DNA from: Thermoactinomyces sp. DSM 45891
Lineage (GTDB): Bacteria; Bacillota; Bacilli; Thermoactinomycetales; Thermoactinomycetaceae
Assembly (NCBI RefSeq): GCF_900119485.1
Contig: NZ_FPJZ01000002.1
Location: 7,697-71,696 of the forward strand
Reading direction: 5' to 3'
DNA length: 64,000 bases
Numbering within the stretch: position 1 is the first letter of the stretch; every line of letters begins with the position of its first letter. A program made the position numbers and the translations under genes. Shown piece after piece: positions 46,959 through 55,384 of this stretch. Below the pieces are notes generated by a model that searched no databases, was not told the origin of the DNA, and was given only the letters and a program-made list of their open reading frames with translations.

Positions 46959-47345
46959 CTGATGAACAAGTTCTTGTAAGACTTTATCCAATATAACAAT
47001 CTCCATCGGCTCAAACGGAACGGATGGATCTTGCTCCATTTTTTCTTTCACGATAGATACTTTTTGACGAGTTTGCCGGACATCGATTCCCATCCAATGA
47101 TTCGGATAGTAAGCTAATTTTTGCAACGCCAAATCAAACATTTTTCGAGCGCCACCTATGTTTTCATTTCGATGATGAAAAAGTCCAACCGCAATTTGAA
47201 GCAGCCCTTGATAAAAAGGCTCTCGCGCTTCTTCCATCCATAAATCCTCTAGTAATTCATGGCACTCAAAATAATCTCTCGTCTCATGAAATTCATACAA
47301 AAAACGAACATAGAGATCGGGATATAGACAAGGCTCTTGGTTCAT
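46944..47345 (-). CDS. DUF309 family protein
   Basis: This 133-residue helical protein has the DUF309 signature FHETRDYFECHELLEDLWMEE and the following GLLQIAVGLFHHRNEN. Its function is unknown; relatives are widespread in Bacillales (YpuF type). The ATG at 47345 follows AGAGGAG at eight bases; an in-frame ATG 21 bases upstream has no RBS. Confidence 0.88.
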   Translation of the reverse strand: MNQEPCLYPDLYVRFLYEFHETRDYFECHELLEDLWMEEAREPFYQGLLQIAVGLFHHRNENIGGARKMFDLALQKLAYYPNHWMGIDVRQTRQKVSIVKEKMEQDPSVPFEPMEIVILDKVLQELVHQLKTK

Positions 47346-47413
47346 CTGACAAGCTCCTCTACTCATGTTACAATGATGGGAAGTAGTTAAATTAGAAAGG
47401 AAGTATTCTCCTT

Positions 47414-47644
47414 ATGGATCGCCACATAGCATCAGAAGAAAATCTTATTTGGGTTGTTGAAGAAATCAAATCTAGCTTAAAACTTGTAAATGCAGCCCTC
47501 ATTTCTCCACAAGACTTTCGACTCTCTCATTTCCAGGATCTTCTTGAAATCTACCAATTGATTCAAAAGAAACAAGGTCAGCTTACAATGATGGAAATCG
47601 AAGGCATCTTAGAAGAGCTTCGCGATATGAAGAAAAATAATTAA
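47414..47644 (+). CDS. DUF1128 family protein
   Basis: This 76-residue helical, acidic protein matches the DUF1128 family found across Bacillales (IKSSLKLVNAALISPQDF, then YQLIQKKQGQLTMMEIEGI). No function is established. It is divergent from the DUF309 gene and followed by its own terminator. Confidence 0.85.
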   Translation: MDRHIASEENLIWVVEEIKSSLKLVNAALISPQDFRLSHFQDLLEIYQLIQKKQGQLTMMEIEGILEELRDMKKNN

Positions 47645-47646
47645 TT

Positions 47647-47687
47647 AAAAAACGATGAGGCTCCTAAAAAAGCATCATCGTTTTTTT
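47647..47687. terminator. Bidirectional terminator
   Basis: AACGATGA (47651-47658) and TCATCGTT (47675-47682) form a stem flanked by A and T runs, between convergent genes. Confidence 0.85.
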
Positions 47688-47691
47688 GGTC

Positions 47692-48102
47692 CTATGTAGC
47701 TTGACAACATTCGGGGAAGTGAGTTTGTAGCGCATCTGGAAGTAACACACTTTTTCGAGTACTTAAGTCGATGGTAACAGAAACAACTTGCGCGTCTGCA
47801 ACAAGTTCCCCATCTTGATTATAAATTTCATGCTTTAGTACAAAACTGGTCTTTCCCTTGCGAAGTGGTTCCGTGGATATCGTAAGATGCTGTCCTAGCT
47901 TTGCTTCTTTGCGATAATTGATGTTAATGTTTACAGATACAGTCCCCACGTTCATCTCTGTAAATACATCAAAAGGCAACCCAACTTTGTTATACCAGTC
48001 TTCTCGGCTCCACTCCATGTACTCTAGGTACTTTGCATTATTTACATGGCCCATGACATCAATTTCAGTAGGACGCACTTCGATCTTAATATGTGTTTTC
48101 AA
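47692..48102 (-). CDS. Acyl-CoA thioesterase, 4HBT hotdog family
   Basis: This 136-residue hotdog-fold thioesterase of the YbgC/FcbC type has the motif VRPTEIDVMGHVNNAKYLEYMEW, with the catalytic Asp and His-Val-Asn-Asn. It hydrolyses acyl-CoA or acyl carrier thioesters; the substrate is not clear. The frame is open to 48165, but homologues start close to the TTG at 48102, which follows AAAGGAAGG at a good distance. Confidence 0.85.
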   Translation of the reverse strand: MKTHIKIEVRPTEIDVMGHVNNAKYLEYMEWSREDWYNKVGLPFDVFTEMNVGTVSVNININYRKEAKLGQHLTISTEPLRKGKTSFVLKHEIYNQDGELVADAQVVSVTIDLSTRKSVLLPDALQTHFPECCQAT

Positions 48103-48305
48103 GTCCAAGCCCCTTCCTTTATAAAAGATCCTGATTGGAAAAGAAGCTATACAATTCATAAACAAAAGATTTTCTTCTCAAATTTATTCCATTTTATCAT
48201 AACTGATCGGATCGAAACGGGCAATTTTTTATAAATAAGTGTTGACTAGATTCTATATTAATGGTAGGATTTTATATGTCGTTTGGAAATAATACATATG
48301 ATTAT

Positions 48306-48382
48306 CGGGATGTGGCTCAGCTTGGTAGAGCACCTGGTTTGGGACCAGGGGGTCGCACGTTCGAATCGTGTCATCCCGACCA
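48306..48382 (+). tRNA. tRNA-Pro (anticodon TGG)
   Basis: A 77-base tRNA gene with encoded CCA end. Acceptor arms CGGGATG (48306-48312) and CATCCCG (48372-48378) pair fully. The anticodon stem CCTGG/CCAGG encloses TTTGGGA, giving anticodon TGG. The T arm has GTTCGAATC. It decodes CCN proline codons. A terminator follows directly. Confidence 0.97.
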
Positions 48383-48386
48383 ATCG

Positions 48387-48417
48387 AAACCTTCTCTAAA
48401 ATGAGAGAGGTTTTTTT
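48387..48417 (+). terminator. Terminator after tRNA-Pro
   Basis: AAACC-CTCT and AGAG-GTTT pair around AAAATG and are followed by seven Ts. Confidence 0.85.
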
Positions 48418-48434
48418 ATTTTTCTCACACCTTC

Positions 48435-48488
48435 TTGACACGAACAAATATTCGGGTATGATTAAGATATAGATAAGAACATTTGTTC
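48435..48488 (+). promoter_or_regulatory. Promoter with two LexA (DinR) boxes
   Basis: A perfect -35 TTGACA (48435-48440) and TATGAT -10 (48457-48462) enclose CGAACAAATATTCG (48441-48454), one base off the Gram-positive LexA consensus CGAACNNNNGTTCG. A second box, GAACATTTGTTC (48477-48488), has the complete core and lies just past the transcription start. The gene downstream should be SOS-induced. Confidence 0.8.
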
Positions 48489-48503
48489 TGGAGTGTGATA
48501 AAG

Positions 48504-48788
48504 ATGAACATACATAAAGATTCGGGTCATGTACAACAACCTTTTCAAAATCAACACAAAGCACCTATGTTTAGCTTAGAGCATACCATCGACTTAATTG
48601 ATCGAATTCAAAAAGCATATGAGAGCAACAGCCCTATTCTACTTGTTTACCGCACACCTTTTGGCCATCGACAGTTTTGCGGCTTTGTCGATCGCATTGA
48701 GCCTGACGAGCGCACCATACATCTCTTCAATGGCAGTATAAAGAGAAAAATCGACTTAACGACTATGGTTACGCTGGAGTTAGTATAA
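48504..48788 (+). CDS. YolD-like protein, SOS-controlled
   Basis: This 94-residue protein is similar in size and pattern to the YolD-like family (LEHTIDLIDRIQKAYES, then a beta-rich C-terminal half with GFVDRIEPDERTIHLF and a closing TMVTLELV). In Bacillus such genes usually precede a Y-family polymerase gene (UvrX/YqjW) under LexA control; here no polymerase follows. ATG 48504 follows GGAGTG at eight bases. Two LexA boxes sit in its promoter and a strong terminator ends the transcript. Confidence 0.72.
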   Translation: MNIHKDSGHVQQPFQNQHKAPMFSLEHTIDLIDRIQKAYESNSPILLVYRTPFGHRQFCGFVDRIEPDERTIHLFNGSIKRKIDLTTMVTLELV

Positions 48789-48795
48789 GAGTGTA

Positions 48796-48833
48796 AAATG
48801 GAAACCCTCTCTACTTTGAGAGGGTTTCCATTT
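48796..48833 (+). terminator. Strong terminator after the YolD-like gene
   Basis: A perfect 15-bp stem (AAATGGAAACCCTCT with AGAGGGTTTCCATTT) and an 8-base loop. Confidence 0.88.
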
Positions 48834-48984
48834 GTTTATCATGGTCATTATATGGATCCTTATCTATATATGGCCATGATCAATCACCCTATTCCCTAAG
48901 CAAGACAATTAGAGAATAATATATCAGAAAATACATAAATTTGTTATAATTATACTGTGGTTCTCTATAAAGGGGGATCGATTT

Positions 48985-49257
48985 ATGGAAGAGCTTTGGC
49001 AAATGTATACAGATCACACGATTCTCATCACGGTCATCTTCCCCACAATTGCTGTCATATGGGGAATGCTAAGTTGTGTTCTATTTCGTAACTGGTGGTT
49101 TGGCTCTGCAATCACAGGTATTTTTTTCTCGTTATGGTATCTGATTGGCTTTCGTGAGGGGTTTGGATTTTGGATATTCATTTATATTGTCATTACCCTC
49201 ATGACACATTTATCTTTACACGGACTACTAGCATTTGTGAACCGATATAGAGATTGA
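48985..49257 (+). CDS. Small membrane protein, DUF2651/YbeF-like
   Basis: This 90-residue protein has three likely membrane helices (ILITVIFPTIAVIWGMLSCV, FGSAITGIFFSLWYLIGF, GFWIFIYIVITLMTHLSL). Pattern and length resemble the small YbeF/DUF2651 membrane proteins of Bacillus, but this is a weak assignment. RBS AAAGGGGG. Confidence 0.65.
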   Translation: MEELWQMYTDHTILITVIFPTIAVIWGMLSCVLFRNWWFGSAITGIFFSLWYLIGFREGFGFWIFIYIVITLMTHLSLHGLLAFVNRYRD

Positions 49258-49258
49258 G

Positions 49259-49296
49259 AAAGAGGATGAGTCTATTTGTGTAGACTCATCCTCTTT
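49259..49296. terminator. Bidirectional terminator
   Basis: AAAGAGGATGAGTCTA (49259-49274) pairs perfectly with TAGACTCATCCTCTTT (49281-49296), between convergent genes. Confidence 0.88.
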
Positions 49297-49303
49297 GCAC
49301 GAT

Positions 49304-50543
49304 TTAATTAAACCTTCGGATAGCAGGGATAAATAGCACACCTAAAGCTACACAAAACATTAATGTGCCTTCCAGCCAAATTGCCTCTACTCCACCAAGC
49401 CAACTAGCAAGCCAGCCACTCATTACATTTCCAATAGGTAACAAAGTCCATGACCCGAATAAATCTAAACTGGCAACACGACCATATGATTCCTCCGGCA
49501 CTAATTCCAATAAACTTCCTTCCCAAATTAATGCAAACACCATGATCGCTCCATTGGCAATGGCTATTAGCATCATGATCCCCACTGTAGTACTAACAAA
49601 AGCAAGACACGCTAATGCTACTGAATTAATCAACACACTAATATAGGCAACATATCCACGACGATGTGTACTTTTTCGTCCATAAAATAACGCCGCTATA
49701 ATCGCTCCAATCGCTCCAGCACTACTCACTAAACCATAACTGAGATCAGAGAGATGTAGGTGTACCTTCATTAACCATGGTAGAAGAATCGTTGTAATAC
49801 CTGCAAATCCGATATTTATAATCGTAAATGCTAAGATGGTGATCCAGATCCATGGATGCTTTCGAATCTCTATAAATCCTCCCAACAATTCGTGTCTAAA
49901 GTTATGTAACACAGGGGAAGTGTCATTTTTGGAGGTAGGCTTATCTACTCGTACAAAAGTGAGAACAACAATCGAAATAAACAATAAGACTGCAACAGTT
50001 CCAAACCCCGCACCTACAGAAATAAGCCCTACCATTGCTCCACCTAATACAGGGGCTACTAAGCGAGCAAGCTCTTGGCTAATTTGTGTTAGGGATAGAG
50101 CCGCATTTCGAATATCCTCCGTAAATACTTGAGCACGCAAAGCCATATACGCTGGTTGAAATAATGCATTCATCATGCCATACATGACTACAAAAATGGA
50201 TAATGTGGTAATAGATAAATATTGTAACAAGCTTAAACAGGTAAGGATCCCCACTAATATACATCGAACCAATTCGGTGATAATCAGCAACTTAGTACGA
50301 GATACCCGATCGACAATCATACCAGCAAAAGGCAGTAAGATAACTTGCGGGAGCATAAGAAGGCCCATAATCCATCCCATATCTAGTGTGGATTGACTAA
50401 GAGAGTATGCACAAAGAGGGAGCACAACCCACAATGCCGCATCGCCCAAATGAGATAAAATCTGACCGGTCCAAAGAGCTGTAAAATTACGGGATAATTG
50501 GAATGGTTTTAGAAATGTGCGAATGGATATATGGATTATTCAT
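49304..50543 (-). CDS. MFS transporter with 5' frameshift
   Basis: This is a major facilitator protein of about 412 residues with 10-12 membrane helices (for example FAGMIVDRVSRTKLLIITEL, the typical loop 2-3 motif). It probably exports a drug-like or other small molecule. The natural start is ATG 50543, right behind GGAGAG and three bases after the upstream gene's stop, but that frame ends after 18 codons. The frame carrying the usual first helix (NFTALWTGQILSHLGDAALW) is shifted by one. Removing one base from the T run at 50507-50510 joins them perfectly. Either the gene is broken or the run was misread. Without repair only a TTG at 50449, inside helix 1, is available as a start. Confidence 0.75.
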
Positions 50544-50548
50544 CTCTC

Positions 50549-51430
50549 CTATCTCCCAAGTTTCTTTTCAAAGTAATCATTGCATCCGATTACGACAAAT
50601 CCACAATCCTGATACAACTTCAATGCACGCTTATTTTCACTGGCCACATCTAGAAATTGAGTCGCTTCCCCTTCTTTTAACAGCATCTGCACAATCTCTG
50701 AAAGAACTTGTCTCCCGTAACCACGCCCTTGATACTCAGGAAGCAAACAAAACCCAAAGATAAATGCTCCCTCATCGCCAAGCTGTACAGATAAAACACC
50801 TATTTTTTCTTGTCCTTTTATAATTAGAAAGGCCCTTGTATCTGGCTGATGAAATCTCTCTGGCTTAATATCCCCTTTCGGTAACTGAAATGAAATCTCC
50901 ATGCCATCGACAATAAAATTGACGTCCTCAGGCTCCGCTTTTCGGAACATTACATCCTCAAAGCGCTTTGGTTGTTGCTTAGCCTCACTCAGAGTCATGC
51001 AGTATTCAGAAAATTTATATTGGGTCTCTATTTGCGCCTTGGCAAATCGTTGACCAGACTCTGAATTGTGATCGACCACGAGCAATAGATTCGGAATACC
51101 TCGCCTCTTTAACTCTTCGATCGCTTGTTCCAATAATTTTTGGAAAATCCCTTTGCGACGAGCATCTGGGAGCACCATGCCTCCAATCTCTGCCTCACGC
51201 AGGTTAAATACATACAATCCCAAAAACCCCACTAGAATCCCATTTTCATAATAAAAAAAGTCATTTACTTCCTCTTTCGAGCGACTCTGTAACATATCCC
51301 AGTTTAGTTTGACTTCGATTTTTTCGTATTCATTACATATCTTAGATAAATTTTTTATCTCTTCTAGATCCTTCTCATCCAGGCCACGCTTTATCATGAA
51401 ACCATTCTTTCGAGTTGTCACTTTTCGCAT
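50549..51430 (-). CDS. GNAT acetyltransferase with two GNAT-like halves
   Basis: This 293-residue protein has two GNAT-fold halves. The first includes AEIGGMVLPDARRKGIFQKLL (about 80-100). The second, better conserved, has FGFCLLPEYQGRGYGRQVL (about 228-246) followed by LDVASENKRALKLYQDCGF. Tandem GNAT proteins acetylate amines of small molecules or proteins; the target is unknown. It is directly upstream of the MFS gene (three bases between stop and ATG) and probably co-transcribed, perhaps a modify-and-export pair. Confidence 0.85.
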   Translation of the reverse strand: MRKVTTRKNGFMIKRGLDEKDLEEIKNLSKICNEYEKIEVKLNWDMLQSRSKEEVNDFFYYENGILVGFLGLYVFNLREAEIGGMVLPDARRKGIFQKLLEQAIEELKRRGIPNLLLVVDHNSESGQRFAKAQIETQYKFSEYCMTLSEAKQQPKRFEDVMFRKAEPEDVNFIVDGMEISFQLPKGDIKPERFHQPDTRAFLIIKGQEKIGVLSVQLGDEGAFIFGFCLLPEYQGRGYGRQVLSEIVQMLLKEGEATQFLDVASENKRALKLYQDCGFVVIGCNDYFEKKLGR

Positions 51431-51486
51431 ATCTCCTCATTTTTATATCATATAAATATATTCTTCATGATAATATAAGTCAACAA

Positions 51487-51524
51487 AAAGAGGATGAATC
51501 TATTTTCGTAGATCCACCCTCTTT
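51487..51524 (-). terminator. Terminator of the pyruvate dehydrogenase operon
   Basis: AAAGAGG-TGAATCTA pairs with TAGAT-CACCCTCTTT, with small mismatches, directly downstream of lpd. Confidence 0.75.
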
Positions 51525-51552
51525 GTCCAAACCAATATGAACTAACTATTTA

Positions 51553-52974
51553 CTACTTCTTATTCACCATATGAATCGCATGCCCAAGGATCCCTTCAGC
51601 CGCTTCCATGAATGTTTCTGGAAGCGTTGGATGTGCATGGATCGTAAGGGCGATGTCCTCTGCATTGGCACCCATTTCAATCGCAAATACAGCCTCGGAA
51701 ATCAAGGAAGATGCTTCTGGTCCGACGATTTGTACGCCTAGTAGTTGCTTCGTTTCTTTCTCTGCTACCACTTGGACAAATCCATCTGCATTTTCCATTG
51801 AAAGAGCACGACCGTTCGCCGCAAAAGCAAAACGACTGGTTATCACTTCGTAGCCTTCTTCTTTTGCTTGTTCTTCAGTGAGACCTGTATAGGCAATCTC
51901 TGGATCACTAAAGATAACAAATGGCATGGCTTGATAATCGATTACGCTATTCATCCCTGCTAATACCTCAGCAGCAATTTTTCCTTCATAGCTTGCTTTA
52001 TGAGCAAGTAGCGCGCCACCAGCACAGTCTCCGATTGCATATACACCCGACACATTTGTCTTACACTGTTTATCGATTTTAATAAAACCACGATCATCTA
52101 GTTCAACGCCTACGTTTTCCAAGCCGATTTCTTCCGTATTCGGCTTTCTACCTACTGATACCAATGCATAATCTGCCACAAACGATCTCTCTTCGCCTTT
52201 AACAGTTGCACGAACGGTTACTTCATCCCCGTTCACTTCGCCACCTTGTACCATTGCTTCCGTGACGATGGTTACGCCTAGCTTTTTTAGCTTACGAGTA
52301 ACCATTTTAGTAAGAGTTGCTTCTGTACCAGGAAGCAAAGATTTGGTTCCTTCGAGAATCGTTACTTCTGCACCTAGCTTCGCATAGGCAGTTCCGAGCT
52401 CTAAGCCGATATACCCACCGCCAACTACGATGAGTTTCTTCGGAACTTCTTGTAGATTTAGCGCTTCTGTACTGGACAAGATTCGTTTACCATCAAAAGG
52501 AAGAATTTTTAACTCAGCTGGACGAGAGCCGGTTGCAATAATGACATCGTTATATTTGAAGGATTGACTGGAGTCGTCTGTCATAACGCGTAGTGAGTTA
52601 GGTCCTGTAAAATAGACTTCACCTTTGGCTACTTCAATTTTATTTCCTTTCAGAAGCTGACTTACGCCGCCAGTCAACTTTTTCACTACTCCGTTTTTCC
52701 ATTCGATCAACTTCGGCATGTTTACTGTTACATCGCCTGAAACTTCGATTCCAACATGACTTGCTTCACGAATGTGCATCAAACGCTCGGATGCGCTAAT
52801 GATTGCCTTAGATGGAATACATCCACGATTGAGGCATACGCCCCCTACTTCATCTTTGTCCACGATAACAACACTTTTGCCGAGTTGTGCGGCACGAATG
52901 GCAGCTACATAACCACCAGGGCCAGCACCAACTACGACTACATCCACTTCTTGTGCTAGATCTCCTACTACCAT
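51553..52974 (-). CDS. lpdA: Dihydrolipoyl dehydrogenase (E3)
   Basis: This 473-residue flavoprotein reoxidises the lipoyl group of the E2 subunit and passes electrons to NAD. It has an FAD Rossmann motif (VVVVGAGPGGYVAAIRAAQLG), the redox pair Cys47/Cys52 in GGVCLNRGCIPSK, a second nucleotide site (LIVVGGGYIGLELG) and the C-terminal His-Glu pair in AHPTLPETFMEA. It is the last gene of the pdh operon, four bases after pdhC. Confidence 0.97.
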   Translation of the reverse strand: MVVGDLAQEVDVVVVGAGPGGYVAAIRAAQLGKSVVIVDKDEVGGVCLNRGCIPSKAIISASERLMHIREASHVGIEVSGDVTVNMPKLIEWKNGVVKKLTGGVSQLLKGNKIEVAKGEVYFTGPNSLRVMTDDSSQSFKYNDVIIATGSRPAELKILPFDGKRILSSTEALNLQEVPKKLIVVGGGYIGLELGTAYAKLGAEVTILEGTKSLLPGTEATLTKMVTRKLKKLGVTIVTEAMVQGGEVNGDEVTVRATVKGEERSFVADYALVSVGRKPNTEEIGLENVGVELDDRGFIKIDKQCKTNVSGVYAIGDCAGGALLAHKASYEGKIAAEVLAGMNSVIDYQAMPFVIFSDPEIAYTGLTEEQAKEEGYEVITSRFAFAANGRALSMENADGFVQVVAEKETKQLLGVQIVGPEASSLISEAVFAIEMGANAEDIALTIHAHPTLPETFMEAAEGILGHAIHMVNKK

Positions 52975-52978
52975 GTGA

Positions 52979-54316
52979 TCACATCTCCATCATTAAAAGT
53001 TTTGGACTGCTAAGCAACTTCTTCAGTTTACTGATAAAACGAGCTGCTAAGTCTCCATCGATGAGGCGATGGTCAAAGCTAACAGAGACATGCATCATCG
53101 AACGAATGACGATCTCGCCATCTACGACTACTGCCTTCTGCTCAATAGACCCCACACCCAAGATTGCCACTTCAGGGTGGTTGATGATTGGTGTAAAGTT
53201 TTGTCCACCTAGATTACCTAAGCTGGAAATGCTGAATGTCGAGCCTTTTAGCTCATCTGCCGCCAATTTCATCTCACGAGCACGGCCCGCTTTATCTGTT
53301 ACTTCTTGTGCCAGTTGGAAAATCGACTTACGATCCGCATCGCGAAGAACCGGAACCATCAAGCCATTATCTGTCGCTGCCGCCATTCCAATGTGATAGT
53401 ACTTCTTCACAACAATTTCTTCCGCCGCATCATCTATCGAAGCGTTTAACATCGGGAACTCTTTCAACGCAGATACAACAGCCTTCATGATAAATGGTAG
53501 ATAGGTAAGTTTGACGTTTGCTTTCGCTGCTTCATCTTTTGCCCATTTACGAAGCTCAATCAATTCTGTTACGTCTATTTCATCCATAATGGTAACGTGT
53601 GGTGCTGTATGCTTTGATTCTACCATTCTCTTGGCAATCGTACGACGAATACCGCGTAATGGCATACGCTCCTCTGTACCATGACTTTCCAGTGGCGCTT
53701 TCGATGCTGCTGGTGCTGGAGTGGCTGGTGCTGAGGTAGCTTGAGGAGTCTCTTCTACCGACTCTGTAGCAGATATCGCTTCCGTTGGCAATACAACTTC
53801 TTCGGTTGTCTCTCCAGTAGAAAATGCTTTTACATCCTCTGCTAATACTCGGCCATTTTTACCTGTACCTTTAACACGAGTTAAGTCTACACCCATATCC
53901 CTTGCCATCTTACGCACAGAAGGCATCGCTTTTACATTTATATGAAAAGCTACTTCCTCTTGGACAGCTACTGGAGTAGACGGCTTCTCTTCCGATGTCT
54001 CTTTTGCTACTTCCTCTGATTGCTTCTCTTCCGTTGCTGGGGTTTCTTCTGTACCCTCTGCTGCTGGAACTTCGCCTTCTGCCTCAATCACCGCAATAAC
54101 AGAATGAACCATCGCGATTTGACCCTCTTCTACTTTCAATTCTTTCACAACACCTGTTACAGGAGAAGGGATTTCTACAACTGCTTTATCCGTTTGAATC
54201 TCAGCAAACGGCTCAAACTCTTCGATCTTATCACCAGGTTTTACAAACAACTTAACGATTTCACCCTCGTGAATTCCTTCCCCTACGTCTGGCAACTGAA
54301 ATTGGTATAATGCCAT
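52979..54316 (-). CDS. pdhC: Pyruvate dehydrogenase E2, acetyltransferase
   Basis: This 445-residue E2 core subunit has one lipoyl domain (residues 1-80, lipoyl-lysine Lys44 in IQTDKAVVEIP), a Glu/Ala/Pro/Thr-rich linker and a peripheral-subunit-binding domain (PSVRKMARDMGVDLTRVKG). A second Ala/Pro-rich linker leads to the catalytic domain ending in SFDHRLIDGDLAARF with the active-site His. It transfers the acetyl group to CoA. RBS AAGGAGGAA. Confidence 0.97.
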   Translation of the reverse strand: MALYQFQLPDVGEGIHEGEIVKLFVKPGDKIEEFEPFAEIQTDKAVVEIPSPVTGVVKELKVEEGQIAMVHSVIAVIEAEGEVPAAEGTEETPATEEKQSEEVAKETSEEKPSTPVAVQEEVAFHINVKAMPSVRKMARDMGVDLTRVKGTGKNGRVLAEDVKAFSTGETTEEVVLPTEAISATESVEETPQATSAPATPAPAASKAPLESHGTEERMPLRGIRRTIAKRMVESKHTAPHVTIMDEIDVTELIELRKWAKDEAAKANVKLTYLPFIMKAVVSALKEFPMLNASIDDAAEEIVVKKYYHIGMAAATDNGLMVPVLRDADRKSIFQLAQEVTDKAGRAREMKLAADELKGSTFSISSLGNLGGQNFTPIINHPEVAILGVGSIEQKAVVVDGEIVIRSMMHVSVSFDHRLIDGDLAARFISKLKKLLSSPKLLMMEM

Positions 54317-54349
54317 GGACTTGTTTCCTCCTTAACGATTTCTACGAAA

Positions 54350-54390
54350 ATGAACCATCCGGCAAGTGTTCCACTCACAGGATGGGTTCC
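54350..54390 (-). other. Hairpin in the pdhB-pdhC gap
   Basis: GAACCATCC and GGATGGGTTC (one bulge) form a stem in the 84-bp gap between pdhB and pdhC, the only sizeable gap in this operon. It lacks a clear T run; it may stabilise or pace the mRNA or partly attenuate the downstream genes. Confidence 0.4.
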
Positions 54391-54400
54391 ATCAGTCTAA

Positions 54401-55381
54401 TTAGAAATTGCAAACTTCTTCGATTGCATTCACAATGCGTTTCGTATTCGGGATCCACTCGTCTTCAATCAGTGGATGGCCTAGCGGGGTATCAAAGCCG
54501 GTCACTCTCTTCACTGGTGCATCAAGTGAGAGGAGAGCATTTTCATTAATCACAGAAATTAACTCAGGGGCTACACCAGCTGTTCGTTGTGCCTCTTGTA
54601 CCACAATCGCACGATGTGTTTTTTCAACAGAAGAAACAATCGTTTCCACATCAAGTGGGCTCAGGGTACGTAAATCGACTACTTCTACTTTTTTATTTAG
54701 ATCTTTTTCAGCGATTTCAGCCGCTTTCACAGAAGTATGAACCATCGCGCCGTATGTGAAAATCGTTACATCTGTACCTTCACGTACAACATTTGCCTTC
54801 CCAATTGGCACAGTGTATTCGTCTTCTGGCACTTCGCCTTTTAGAGAGAAATATAGTTTCAAGTGCTCAAGGAAAAACACAGGGTCATTATCCTTAATCG
54901 AGGATAGTAGTAATCCTTTTGCATCATATGGGTTTGAAGGACATACCACTTTGATACCAGGTGTCTGGATCAAGAGGCCTTCTAAGCTATCACTATGAAG
55001 CTCAGGAGATTTCACTCCACCACCGAATGGCGCACGGAATGTGACTGGGTTATGATAACGTCCTCCAGACCGGAAACGCATACGAGGTGCCTGTACCATA
55101 ATGGAATCCAGCGCTTCAAAGATAAAGCCGATAAATTGCATCTCTGCAATCGGACGGAAGCCTTGTATACCTAATCCTACTGCCAAACCACCAATTCCCG
55201 ACTCAGCAAGAGGAGTATCCATTACACGATCTACTCCAAACTTAGCTTGAAGCCCGTCTGTTGCACGGAATACACCACCGTTTTTACCCACGTCTTCCCC
55301 GAAAATCATCACGTTTGGATCTTTTTCGAGTGCGATTCGCATTGCATCGTTGATCGCTTTTACCATCGTCATTGTTGCCAT
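54401..55381 (-). CDS. pdhB: Pyruvate dehydrogenase E1 beta subunit
   Basis: This 326-residue transketolase-like subunit (MFGEDVGKNGGVFRATDGL, TPLAESGIGGLAVGLGI, then the C-terminal domain with VVDLRTLSPLDVETI) pairs with PdhA to decarboxylate pyruvate with thiamine diphosphate. It starts four bases after pdhA. Confidence 0.97.
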   Translation of the reverse strand: MATMTMVKAINDAMRIALEKDPNVMIFGEDVGKNGGVFRATDGLQAKFGVDRVMDTPLAESGIGGLAVGLGIQGFRPIAEMQFIGFIFEALDSIMVQAPRMRFRSGGRYHNPVTFRAPFGGGVKSPELHSDSLEGLLIQTPGIKVVCPSNPYDAKGLLLSSIKDNDPVFFLEHLKLYFSLKGEVPEDEYTVPIGKANVVREGTDVTIFTYGAMVHTSVKAAEIAEKDLNKKVEVVDLRTLSPLDVETIVSSVEKTHRAIVVQEAQRTAGVAPELISVINENALLSLDAPVKRVTGFDTPLGHPLIEDEWIPNTKRIVNAIEEVCNF

Positions 55382-55384
55382 GGA

